A DNA stretch of 64,000 nt from Cordia subcordata (lineage: Eukaryota > Streptophyta > Magnoliopsida > Boraginales > Cordiaceae). Position 1 is the first letter of the stretch. Every line of letters begins with the position of its first letter. The position numbers were made by a program, and so were the translations under genes. A model generated the notes under the pieces. It was not told the DNA's origin. It made no database searches and worked only from the letters and a program-made list of their open reading frames with translations. This document shows positions 34,286 to 45,275 of the stretch, in pieces. The stretch spans positions 4,784,001 to 4,848,000 of the forward strand of contig JAPTOF010000019.1 of NCBI GenBank assembly GCA_028554755.1, in the 5' to 3' direction.

Positions 34286-34313
34286 GGTATATATGTATCG
34301 ATAAGCAGCGGTG

Positions 34314-34316
<3 letters not shown>

Positions 34317-34350
<34 letters not shown>
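34317..34350. repeat. (TA)n tract at the eRF1 promoter
   Basis: About 34 bp of alternating TA, about 130-160 bp upstream of the leader-intron donor on the eRF1 sense strand. It is both a microsatellite and a plausible TATA region. Confidence 0.85.
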
Positions 34351-34353
<3 letters not shown>

Positions 34354-34554
34354 AGACATATTAAATAATTAAACAAATAAAAGGAAAGGGTTTGACAAAA
34401 ATATAACGAATATAAAAAGGAAAAAAAGAGCACCACGCAATCGAGGAATAATGCTACAGGCTACAGCAGAGCAGCCGCTGACGTGTGTCTTCGATATTTC
34501 GCTAGTGTTGCGGTCTCTTCTTTTCTCTTTTTGGTTTGACGGTCATCATTTAAC

Positions 34555-35179
34555 GGAAATTTTTTATTTTTATCTTACTTTTAAAAATTTATTGTAAAAA
34601 TACCCTTATTTTGAAAATATTTTCAAAAATACCCTTTTTAATAAGTTACCTACTGAAATGGTAGGTGACTTACCATTCCCAAATTCTAAAATTTTTTTAA
34701 AAAATTTAAAAAGGGTAATTTAAAAATTTTAAAAAAAAAATCGGTGTATTTTTAACAAAAACGATAAATCACCTACTGTATTTTTAACGAAAACGGTAGG
34801 TGACTTACGGTTGAGGTTTGAGGTTTCCGTGGGGACGGGGGGGGGGTGGACGCAGGGGGTTGTATAATGCATTAAATGAGTTTGTTTTTTTTGGGCTAAA
34901 AGTCTTGTTTACATTTAATGCATGTGGCTTTGCCTTTTTTGTCTACTTTTTTTGCCTGCATTTTCACATTTAATGCATGTGACTTACCCCATTTTGTGAC
35001 TTGCCCCATTTTTAAGTGACTTACCGTTTTCGTTAAAATTGTCATCGTTTATTTTTTTTTTTTCAAATTTTGGGATCCATAAGTCACCTACACCGAAAAG
35101 AGTATTTTTGAAAAGTTTTTCAAAATAAGGGTATTTTTGCCATAAGTTTTTTAAAATAGGGTAAAAATAAAAAATTTTC
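34555..35179. mobile_element. Non-autonomous Mutator-like element (MULE)
   Basis: Inverted terminal repeats of about 100 bp. The left arm runs GGAAATTTTTTATTTTTA, then AAAAATACCCTTATTTTGAA, then CAAAAATACCC; the right arm, reversed, shows the same order. Flanking 9-mers TCATTTAAC (34546-34554) and TCGTTTATC (35180-35188) agree at 7 of 9 bases, fitting an aged 9-bp duplication. The interior repeats GGTAGGTGACTTA and its complement, and has a 9-10-bp G run. No ORF of note. Confidence 0.75.
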
Positions 35180-38052
35180 TCGTTTATCTATCTTTTCTTT
35201 TTTTTTTGGAGATTTTTACTTTTTAGTGGGTAATAAAAATAAAATGTATACCCACTTTTTGATAATAAAAAGAGTTGGTAGATATATTAGGGATATTTGC
35301 AGGCAAATGAAGAGAGTAAAATTCTTATTCACCATTTATTTCTTGAAAGACAAAAGAAAAGGAATCGCATTTCGGTATTAGATCATATTAGACGATATAA
35401 CAAACAAATAAGTGGTTTGAAAAAAATAAAATAAAATGAACATATTTTGTCAATAGGATTTCAATATGAATAATATTACTTGCTCACCTTAAAGCGTGTT
35501 TGGATTGGTTTTTTAAAAAGTTATTTAAAGTACCTTTGTTTATAAGTAATTTTTTTTATATTCGATTTTAAGTAATTATGTGTTTGAATAAATATTGCAA
35601 TTATAAAAATAAGTATTTATATATTTGGTTAAAATGGATTAAAAAAAGTAACTTATTAAATAACTGTTAAGGACATTACAATATAATTTAAAATGGTAAG
35701 CATAACATAAAAGAGTGAAGATATTTTGGTAATAAAGATAAAGAAATTAAGGATAAGATAGTAAGTGCATGTTCGATAACAGTTTTTCAAGTAATATTTA
35801 ATATTTTGACTAGTCAAAATATTTTTTTAAATTATTATTGTTCCGCAAACTAGCTTTTCAGGTAACATTTAACGTTTTTCAAAAACTAAAAGTTTTAGCC
35901 TTTCAGGTATCTTTTAGTTTTTCATGTTTTTTCTAGCAATCTACCCTTCTTGCATTTTTATGGTTTTTCTACTCTTTCTCCAATCGCTCGATATTTTTAT
36001 ATTTTCTTTCACAAATATAAATAAGAAATAACATAAAAATGAATTTCAAATTCTATGTAATCAACATTACTAAAAGTATAAGTTTTATTAGTACTTTTTT
36101 TTTTACGAAATAATTTTGAATATATTAAAATAATTTTTATAATATTGATACCAATGTTTTATCAAAAAATTAGTAATATTTTAGTATTAAAATCTAATTA
36201 TAAAAATAAATATCTAATTATGAAATACATTATCTTATTCCTATAATAATAATAATAATAACAACAACAATAACAACAATAATAATAACATGATATCGGT
36301 GTTTTTTTAAATCATTTTACATTCATCACCTAATCTAACAGTTAATTTTAGCAAACACATTTTGTTCCCTAATTAAATAGCTATCAGATAACAACTAAAA
36401 GACGACAACTATCAACTACCCAAATAACTATTAGTTACTCAAACAGTTATCAGTTATCCTGACAGCTAAATTTACCGAACAAGGCCTAAATGAATTGATC
36501 AAACTTTCTTTTTTTTAAGTGCTTAAAGACATAAAAAGCATAAACTAAAGGTGGGGAGCTTTTTATTTTTTGGTTAAAAACACTTAAAAATTTACTTTAT
36601 TTATTAAAACAAATACTCCTACGAGCTTAAATCGGACTTTAAGCGGTTTGACCAAGAAAAAAATAAAACCAAACATCCTCTTACATTGGCTGTTTTTCTT
36701 TTCTCTCTTAATCATTATTTACAGTGTTATGTTAATTTACCAAGAAGGAATATTGATATTAATAATACTAGTCATGGCTAATTGGCCATTATAATTAATA
36801 CACGTTGGAGGTGTACATGGACAATTTTGTGCAATTTCCGCATTAATGGTCTAATTGAATCAATTTAATCCGTTTATTAATTTACAAAACCAAAAGTGTC
36901 CAAGAAAACAAAAAAAACCAACGGTTTCGATTTAAATGGCTGGTGCGATTTTAAATGGATTAATGGGCGATTATAATTTGAAATTTTCATCTAATATTAT
37001 TCGCAAATTATACAATGCACCTAAGTTATGGTATACATAAAAATGTATGATGCATCGCTCAATATATCTCACAATCCGACCACTGAATCAACATAACATG
37101 TAACAAATTTACTCTCCTTACACCGACGAACACAATATAAAAATTCGATCAACGATTGACCACCAATAACACCTATAATTGCAAGTTCCGAAATTGTTAA
37201 CAAATTGTGAATAAATCTTAAAGAGTCGTAAGCAGGTAATTTATCATTATGAACATATAGTATAAAGGTTTTGAACATATAATATAAGAGGAATAAATAT
37301 GTAAATTATGAACAGTTAAAAATTTTGAACATAAAGAGTTAAAATTGTAAATATATAACATTTGATTTGTAAGTACTTAAATGTTGTGAACATATTATAT
37401 AAAAATTGTGAACTTATAGTAACAAAGTTATTACACACTACAGTCAGATGCATAGTATTTATGGTACACAATATCTAGTCCCAATATCATTCTAGTATCC
37501 CATGAATATAGCATATAAATATTAATCATGTGTTTGGAAGACGATTGATTAGAATAAAGGAAATTTATATACTACTTAATGTTATAAGTTTTAGTTAGTA
37601 GAGTTTTATATTAGAAAACCATTAAAAATATGAACAAATCTAATATTGCTCTTTCGGTTCATGCAATCAAATCATGAAACTTTAGCCACCTGGATGAGGA
37701 TTATTTCCTGACTCCTAATTTGGTTCTAACTGAAAATCTCAATCGTACATTTCATATAGCAACAAATTTTTACTGTTTATTTAAATATCACACCTTTACC
37801 AAAAATAATTTCCCACTCTCATCTGCTCTCTCTTTTTTATTTAAATCAATTGTAGAGATTTGTTAATATATAAAATACACACTTAAAATTTTAAATTAAA
37901 AGGTTATAACCAAATAAGAGTTAGAGAGGATCCTCATCCTACCTACCACCAACCTAGATGGCATTCCCCTTCCTCTACCACAGGGGGGATGGAAGTGAAG
38001 TAATTATCACCATTAATTATGGTTCTATGTTCCCTAGATATTCCGTTTATCT

Positions 38053-38065
38053 CCCCCCCCCCCCC
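38053..38065. repeat. C13 homopolymer
   Basis: Thirteen C residues, followed by GGCCCCC, just left of the Helitron-like element. Length is uncertain. Confidence 0.85.
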
Positions 38066-38074
38066 GGCCCCCTT

Positions 38075-38652
38075 TCCCTATATAAATGTTATATTTTTTT
38101 TACCATTATGAGAGTGTCATGTGTGAACATTGTGACAGTGTTATGTTAGTGCTTATATGGTATGATTATTTTATTTTTTATTATTTTTTATTTTTATAAA
38201 TATATATTATTAGCTTTAATTAAAATATTAAATGGTCAATTAATTAATGCTTAGGATTAAATTCATTTGTGAATTCTAAAAAAAATTATTTCTTATCTAC
38301 TATGTATATATTTGATTAGAATTAGAAATTTAATTTTTAATCAATTAATTCTTCAAATAATATTTATTTGTGAGTTTCAAAAGATTAAATCCGACTAAGT
38401 TTAACGTTTACTATTAAAAAATATTTTTTGAGCATTATGAGAGTGTCATATTAGCGTTTATATGGTGATGGATATTTTATTTATTATCTTATACAATAAT
38501 TTATTGTTTATTTTTTTTTGTGGATATAATTAAATAATTAGTTTTAATTAAAAAATAAATAATCAACCAACTAATACTTAAATATAATTCTTTTGTGAAT
38601 TCTAAAAGGTTCATTTCTTATATATGTATATATGTGTGTGTGTATGTATATA

Positions 38653-38688
<36 letters not shown>

Positions 38689-38940
38689 TATTAGTTTTAG
38701 TTTAGAAATTTAATTACTAATTAATTACTTCTTAAAAGCCTTAAAGTATTTTTCATTTATGAATTTCAAATATTAAACTTGACTAAGTTTAATATTTATT
38801 CTTTAAAAATATCTATGCAAAGCACATAATATTCTTGACTAAATTCTTCATATGTTATTAAAAATAAATAAATTCAACTTAATTTAATATTTTCTATCAA
38901 AAAATAAATCCGCGAGGAACACGGATAAAAGTACACTAGT
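38075..38940 (+). mobile_element. Helitron-like element, non-autonomous
   Basis: The right end has the arrangement expected of a Helitron: a short hairpin-like GC patch (TCCGCGAGGAACACGGA), about 10 bp, then CTAGT at 38936-38940. The left end TCCCTATATAAATG is a plausible TC start. The body consists of two diverged tandem copies of about 330 bp, both opening with CATTATGAGAGTGTCAT (38104 and 38433). No Rep/helicase ORF. The base after CTAGT is A, not the usual T, which lowers confidence. Confidence 0.5.
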
Positions 38941-40810
38941 ATTTATATCCCATATTAGTTATTTTTTGAAATAATTAGAATATTTATAAAATAAGTGCAA
39001 AACCAGAACACAATGTCGTTTAACAAAAAACTGAATATTTCATCTTTTAAGATATTATATATGGATTAAATACAAATTCTTAAAAAGGTCCTTGAAAACT
39101 ACATTTTTTGTAATTCTTTGGCTTCTACCTTTATTATTGAGCTTTCTTATTTTTACTATTCACATAACAGTATATAACTGACCGTAGCTAGAAAATGACT
39201 TTGGAAGATTGTGGTTGCAAATATCTTAAGAGAGAAGGTGAATTAAGATCTAAGTACTAATTTTCATTTTAAAAATTCTCAGAAAATTTACAACTTCTAA
39301 CAATCAATATATCAAATACAATGTAAGCAAAAGAAGCAAGCATAAAAATGGAAGTATAAAGAGAGGAGAAACAAACGATTTAAGGTGGTTCGGCCAAGCT
39401 TACGTCCACCGCCCAAAGATGCTCCCCTTAAGACTTCAAAAATCTCTACTAAAATGCTTCTTCAAATATTGGTGAAGCACAAACCAAGTTCTTACAATCT
39501 CTTTGAAGCCGAACTTCAAAGAACCCAAAAGATTCACTCTTTAGGATTTTCTCACACTTTACAAGCTTTAAAGAATAAATCTCACAAAGTTTATAGCTCT
39601 CAAAGTGTGTATATACTCAAGAATTAAGAAAATATTAAATCTGAAATTTTCTTCAAGAAGAAGATGAATAAGCTCTTGAAAGCTCAAATATATTGCAAAA
39701 ATGGCTCAAAGATAGATTGTATGATGATAAACACTTTAGCGCACTTCAATTTTCTGATTAGAATGTGTATTGAAAGAGTATTCAAAGAGATTTTGAGGGT
39801 TAGGCATTTGGTAGGTGAAGAAGAAATGAATTTTTCAGCCAGAACGGTAATAAACGGCTAATGCATTTATTACAGCACTCGTTCAGCCGGTTAACCGGCT
39901 GGGTCATCCGGCTATCCCCTTTCCTTCTTTGACTAGGCCGGATGCCTTAACCGGTCGACCGACTAGGGGGTCCGGCTTTTTCTTCACCTTTCTGTTTTTG
40001 CCGGGCGACCCACCCAGGTCAGCTGGTCGACCGACTGGGGGGTTCGGCCACTCCAGAATGTGAAGTAAAGCCAGAGTTTTGCAAAAACCATTTTAAGTGC
40101 AATTTTTACAACTCCAAATCGTTTTGTAATAATTTGTAAACACATGTTGTGATTTGAAACACCCCAAAAACTCATTTTATCTCTATGTGTGCATTCAAAT
40201 ACACTTGTGCATATGTTATATTAAATGTGCAAAAGTTGAAAATTTTGCTTTGAACAAAAAAAAGAGTTTGAGCCAAGTCCACACAATATGTAGGCGTTTC
40301 ACAAAAAGAGCAAGAAGGAAAATAATATCTGATACCCCTTATGACTTCACTTATCCTCCTTATGCCTTCTCACCTTCTCTTTCTTCAAATAATGCTTTTT
40401 GTACATTTTCTTCAATCTTTCAAAGCTTCAACTAGATATCATCTAATTTTCTCAAGAAGCTATTTAGTCAAATAATGCATATATATTTTCATCATCAAAA
40501 TCAATAATGAATATTTAGCTAACAATATATACCAATATAAGACAATGATTGTGCTAGGTTCTTGTTTATAGTCATGACAAAATCTTAAGCTAACGTGTGT
40601 CACCAAACTATTCTACTTTTATATAGTATATATACTAATAAAACACCAGTGCGATGCATGAAATGTAACCTATAAAATTTCATTTTCTAAAGTAATTTAT
40701 ACTTATGTCCAACGAAATTTTTGGAAGAAGCACTATCATTACTTAATTTTATACTATTTTAATAAAAATCAAACAATAACATAAACTTTTAATAGACAAT
40801 GTAACTATTG

Positions 40811-41213
40811 AATGTGGCCCGAATTCTTTGGCAACAAGAATAGCAAATTTCCTTGATTAGCATTTACCTTGTTTGCTTCTACCATAACAATACATAATTA
40901 ATATGTGTCCTTTTACTTGCAGTATACTGTTTCATTTTCCTAGTAATATACTGTTTCCTTATCCTTGTAGAATACGGATTAGGATACTTATGTACTATAA
41001 ATAGGGGCTAGGACATTGTATTAGGTGCCTTAGGGTCACACCCCATGGGGGGTATAGTGTGAGAGAAGCCAGAGTGAAAGCTTTGTAGTATTCGAGATCA
41101 ATAATAATTTATTCTCTGCTGCCCGTGGATGTAGGCTTTTAGGTCGAACCACGTAATTCTCCTGTATCCATTTTCTTCTCGTATTCTTCGTGTTTGTATG
41201 TTTTTCCCCAACA
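40811..41213 (+). mobile_element. Copia-type LTR, solo or truncated
   Basis: LTR-like layout: a TG start, TATAAATA at 40996-41003 and a GTGAGAGAAG leader. A polyadenylation-like GATCAATAATAA follows, then a GGTCGAACCACGTAA block typical of plant Copia LTRs, and a CCCCAACA end. The sequence just after (ATTGATAACCGGTGC) only loosely resembles an initiator-tRNA primer site. No gag-pol follows within 2 kb. Borders are approximate. Confidence 0.5.
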
Positions 41214-41597
41214 GTAACATTGATAACCGGTGCTAAAGTTTGCGAAGTAGAAAGAAAGGGAAAACCTGTAGGTGAAAAAGAGAAATAGAAATGTAAAGTG
41301 GGTGGTGAATATAATAGATAGGGTTGACGCGTGGGAAGTGTATCAAAATAAGGAGCGCCACATGTAACAACAAGAGTGCACAACAAAAAAAATGGAGGGA
41401 ACGGTTGTGATGCAATAGTTTTGCTTTAGTATATAATATAGATAGATATATATTATCTAATAAGATTTGATCTAATTATTCAAAATAATTAAGTCAATTA
41501 AATTAAATCTAATAATACATATGTAAAATTCTTATTTAACATGTTAATTGGAAAAGTGCTTATCTGTTGACACATGGGAAAATGGTTGTTTTTTCAA

Positions 41598-41599
<2 letters not shown>

Positions 41600-41681
<82 letters not shown>

Positions 41682-41705
41682 TTATTATTATTAATAATAA
41701 TAATA

Positions 41706-41742
<37 letters not shown>

Positions 41743-41814
41743 GTTGTTGTTGTTGTTGTTGTTGTTATAATAATAATAATTATTATAATAATAATTATAA
41801 TAATGATAATGATG
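41600..41814. repeat. Compound (TAA)n/(TTA)n/(TTG)n microsatellite
   Basis: About 215 bp of trinucleotide repeats: (TAA)n, then (TTA)n, (TTG)n and again (TAA)n-like. The TAA and TTA blocks are complementary, so the strand can fold into a long hairpin. Confidence 0.9.
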
Positions 41815-42470
41815 AGTACCCTTATGGCCAATTTGTTTATTTAGTTGATTACACCTGTTTATTTTTAAAGCTTACCATATTAGCTCATACACTTTTCAAA
41901 AGGCAACTAATCCCCTCTTTTCTATAATATTATTTAAATGATGCTAGCTAAAAATAATGGTACTTTTATGGAAATATATAACATATTGATGTTTTAATGC
42001 TCATCTATGCTAGAAAAAGGTGCATGTTACATGCTATGAGTTACTTTGAATGGAAAATGCTAAGATAAGAGGTTATGTGCACATTTTGAAAAGTATAGGG
42101 AATAACGTGATAAACTTTAAAACCCATATTAACTCATTAGACTAACCGCAAGGGAATAATGTCAAATTGGTCCTGTTACATATAATAGTTTTCTTTACTT
42201 TCATACTTCAGTCAATTAAGAATTAGACAATATTCGCCCCTTCAACCATTTTTATTTTTTTAAATAACTTTTTTTTGTTAACTTGAGTTTTTTTTTTTAA
42301 TACTTGAATAAGATGTCACATGACTCCGTCATTTCTTTACATTTCATTTATTAATTAACTAAAAAATTTTCATTGATAAATTGCTAAAAACTTTTTCAAA
42401 AGATAAGCTAATCCTTTAACTTTCAACCTTAGTCTCACCTAAAACGCCGTGATTTTTCCTTCATACATAC

Positions 42471-42505
<35 letters not shown>

Positions 42506-42957
42506 TATATTAATGTTTTTGTAGTGATAAGTGTAGTATTTCACTAAAATTTGAGGAGTTGAGTGTTACATGGGTGTCTCTTATTTGTTTTATATATGAA
42601 ATAATTGTTTCTTTCCTCTCGGAATGTTTAGGTGGGATGCCAGATAACTATATATATATATATATTTATGTTAGTTATTTTTTGAATAATTTGTCTCAAT
42701 TTGTAAACAAAATTGATAGAAGAATTTCAAAAAATAAAGTAAAATTTTGACTTTTAATATTTTTATTTTACATATTATAAATATTTAATTAAATAAAAAT
42801 ATAAATTTAATACGTTATTAAATTTTTTAATCCGTAAAACTGATACACAGTGAACATACTAATGTGGGCTATATATCATTTAATGTGATGTAAGGATGTT
42901 TTGGCAACATGCTTTGTCCAACTAGAACAATTGCGCAGGGTAGGCGGGTGCTTCAAC

Positions 42958-42968
42958 TTCCCACATCG
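42958..42968 (+). promoter_or_regulatory. USE element of the U2 gene
   Basis: TTCCCACATCG matches the plant snRNA upstream sequence element RTCCCACATCG at 10 of 11 positions. It stands 76 bp upstream of the U2 5' end and recruits the snRNA promoter complex. Confidence 0.9.
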
Positions 42969-43000
42969 AACACCAGAATAAGGACGAGACGACTGAAGCG

Positions 43001-43008
43001 TATTTAGA
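43001..43008 (+). promoter_or_regulatory. TATA box of the U2 gene
   Basis: TATTTAGA lies 32 bp after the USE and 25 bp before the U2 start. In plants a USE-TATA gap of about 33 bp marks Pol II snRNA genes, and about 23 bp marks Pol III genes. U2 is a Pol II gene, so the spacing fits. Confidence 0.8.
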
Positions 43009-43033
43009 GCGAGGCCCAGCAACCATTCCAAGT

Positions 43034-43230
43034 ATACCTTTCTCGGCCTTTTGGCTAAGATCAAGTGTAGTATCTGTTCTTATCAGTTTAATATCTGATA
43101 CGTGAGTTATCAGTTCACATGATATTAAATCAATTTTTTTTCGGGGGAAGCCCATTGTGGCAGCTTGCTGCCGGGGGCCTCAAGCGTCGCCCTAGCGTTG
43201 CACCATGGCTTGGGCCTGGCGCGCCCCAGC
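43034..43230 (+). ncRNA. U2: U2 spliceosomal snRNA
   Basis: U2 pairs with the intron branch site in the spliceosome. The first 70 nt look unaltered: ATACCTTTCTCGGCCTTTTG, then the branch-recognition region around GTGTAGTATCTGTTC, then TATCAGTTTAATATCTGATA. An Sm site (AATTTTTTT) follows near 43133, and then 3' stem-loops including GCAGCTTGCTGC and the GCGTCGCCCTAGCGTTGCAC block. Length about 197 nt, normal for plants. USE and TATA are correctly spaced upstream. A 3'-box-like AGTTCTAA lies at about 43238. It looks functional; one of several copies expected per genome. Confidence 0.95.
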
Positions 43231-43928
43231 AAATCAAGTTCTAAGGTGTTGTTCTGCCCCCGATGAAGTGGGGTGGCAAATAAATTTAGCCCAGTGTTAA
43301 TGTTTTAATGGCAATGTTTGCGATGTTCATTTGTGATGTTATTTTTGGAAGTTTATTTTTGTTACTTTAGTGAAAGAAGATGTCAAGAAAATAAAAAAAG
43401 AGTAACAATGTGTAATTTTTATTTTTAAAATAAAAAAAGAGTATAAATGTGCAATAATAGGGAATTCAAAAGTAAAAAAAGAGTAACAATTTATACTAAT
43501 TGGGAATTCAAAATGTTAGATTATAGTATCTGTTAATCTTTCTTTTGTAGTCGAACTAGTAGTCTTTATTTTCTCTAGGAAAATAATTTAGCCTTTTGTA
43601 TTACTTGCATAATTTTACTATAGATGTATTTGTAAAACTAAAAATCACATGAAATTGAAAACAGAAAAAGGAAAGAAAATCATAGATCATGTTTTGGTCG
43701 AAATTTAAGATTTTTTTTCTATCCAATCAAATATTATATTGTTTTAGTTTCTATATCGTGATAATTTATAAAAATTTAAGAATTGTATGCTCTAGCACGA
43801 ATCAAGGTGGCCTCCCTTTTTTTTTTTCCTTCCTATTTCTTCTAATTTCCATCTTTCATATTTCCACTTGAAAAAACAAATTAAAACATTGTAAAAGATA
43901 TGACAGCAAACGAGAAAAATAGTAGAGG

Positions 43929-44010
43929 GATTTGGCTTTGCTCATTTTAGGTGCTTATAAAAAAAACACCAAATACATGTTTTTTACCGTTTGGGAGCAT
44001 AGCAAAACAC
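43929..44010. mobile_element. Tourist-like MITE fragment
   Basis: GATTTGGCTTTGCTCATTTT, GGTGCTTATA and ACATGTTTTTTACC match the left end and centre of the copies at 19965 and 59955. No right inverted repeat is recognisable. Confidence 0.45.
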
Positions 44011-44453
44011 ACTTTAGTCACCTCATCAATTGCTTCTTATATTTCAAGATTCTCCCTTATATGTTTCAAATAAATATGTTAAATGATTATCAAATTATGG
44101 ATATTCACCCCAAAATGTAAGTTGCTATTTTCTTAATACTACATATGGGTTGTAATTATGTTGAATTCCACATAAAATTCTGGATGAAATTATATATTTT
44201 AATCTTGTTTAACTACTTTTGTATTACTTGATTTCTGTACGCGGTAAAATTAATATTATTCTCATAGCAAAAAATGACTTATTTATTTGTTTGGATCTCT
44301 TGTTGACTAGTAGTGTAATTTTCCATTATTTGTAATCATTTACCCACGACTAGTTTAAGAATTAGGAAGTAAATCAAATGATTAAAGATATATCAAAAAT
44401 TTTTTACTTGAGTTTGAATATCACGAATACGAATAGTAAAATGGGGTAAAAAA

Positions 44454-44776
44454 GAAATGACAATGGTTGTTTCTAATGGATGCCCCAACGGTAAGACTTA
44501 AGAGCTAAAAACAGACACGTCTCCTGACTCGAGTTCGAAGTTTCCTCTATTTAAGTGGTGCATAGTATAGGAGAGGTAGTATGCGCCCAAAGCTTGTTAG
44601 TTGATGGTCAGGTTTTGTCAGATATACTAGTGGTTAGATTCCCCTAGCTAGATAGTGTGCATCCAAATTTTGTTATTTGATGGTCGAGCTTTGCTGGATA
44701 GACTAGTAGTCGGACCCTGCTAACTAAATTTCTCTTATCACAAAAAAAAAAAAAAAAAAAGGAAATGACGTTGGTT
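44454..44776 (+). mobile_element. tRNA-derived SINE with target duplication
   Basis: The body (about 44469-44741) ends in a 19-bp A run (44742-44760). GAAATGACAATGGTT at 44454-44468 and GAAATGACGTTGGTT at 44762-44776 match at 13 of 15 bases, a retroposition target duplication. GAGTTCGAAGTTTCC near 44530 is a B-box-like Pol III promoter element. The 3' half contains two related units of about 80-90 bp (sharing GTTA(G/T)TTGATGGTC and GACTAGTAGTCGGA-like segments). Family not identified. Confidence 0.75.
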
Positions 44777-45275
44777 ATATACCCTTCATCCTATAATAAC
44801 ATATTTTCTTCTAACCGAAAGCAGAAAGGTTAATTACATCAAGGTCCTTCATGTTCCTAATTGATGCATAAAAGTTAGATCGATTGTTCCAAATTGTTCC
44901 ATTCTTTCATATTTACATGTAGTAATGTCAACTTTCACTGTTTCAAAATATTTATATTAATCTTCAACATATTAAAATTTATTTAAATTAGTCTATATTT
45001 TAATAAAAATTAAAATAATAGATATTAATAAAATTTTAAAACTTTGAAAACAAATATAAATATTTTAAATTAATAAAAAATATTTTAATTATATTCATAA
45101 AATATTGAAAATATTATTTAAATTTAAAAAGTAATTAAAAGTAAAATTAAAAAGTAAATACGGGAGCTGGAGGATTAGGGATTGTTGAAATGGTTAGTAG
45201 CTAGAGATAGAAAAGTCCAGAGAAAGGTAAACCACCCGCCCCGCGCCCGCGGAAGGAAAGAAGCGAAACAAAGCA

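Larger units (their letters stand above)
34351..43033. other. Gene-free, transposon-rich stretch
   Basis: Nearly 9 kb without a supported protein gene. From left to right: a Mutator-like element, AT-rich DNA with half a MITE near 35492, a Helitron-like element (38075-38940), and an LTR-type remnant around 39375-40060 with a GTTCGGCC-containing block and GC-rich ACCGG(T/C)CGACC repeats. Then come a Copia-type LTR (40811-41213), a (TAA)n/(TTA)n tract and an (AT)n run (42474-42511). The ORFs at 39385-40435 and 41036-41415 have no recognisable domain. Confidence 0.6.
43231..45275. other. Intergenic, no gene seen
   Basis: U2 3' flank, AT-rich DNA, a partial Tourist-like MITE near 43929-44010 and a SINE at about 44469-44760. 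The last 100 bp are the GC-richer leader of ABCI11. Confidence 0.6.

Noticed and set aside
35492..36686. Possible large MITE family 1 relative (GTGTTTGGATTGG start)
   Set aside because: Only the left end resembles the family. I found no convincing right inverted repeat.
41600..41814. Possible CRISPR-like or satellite array
   Set aside because: A trinucleotide microsatellite without spacers; no CRISPR array exists in this plant window.
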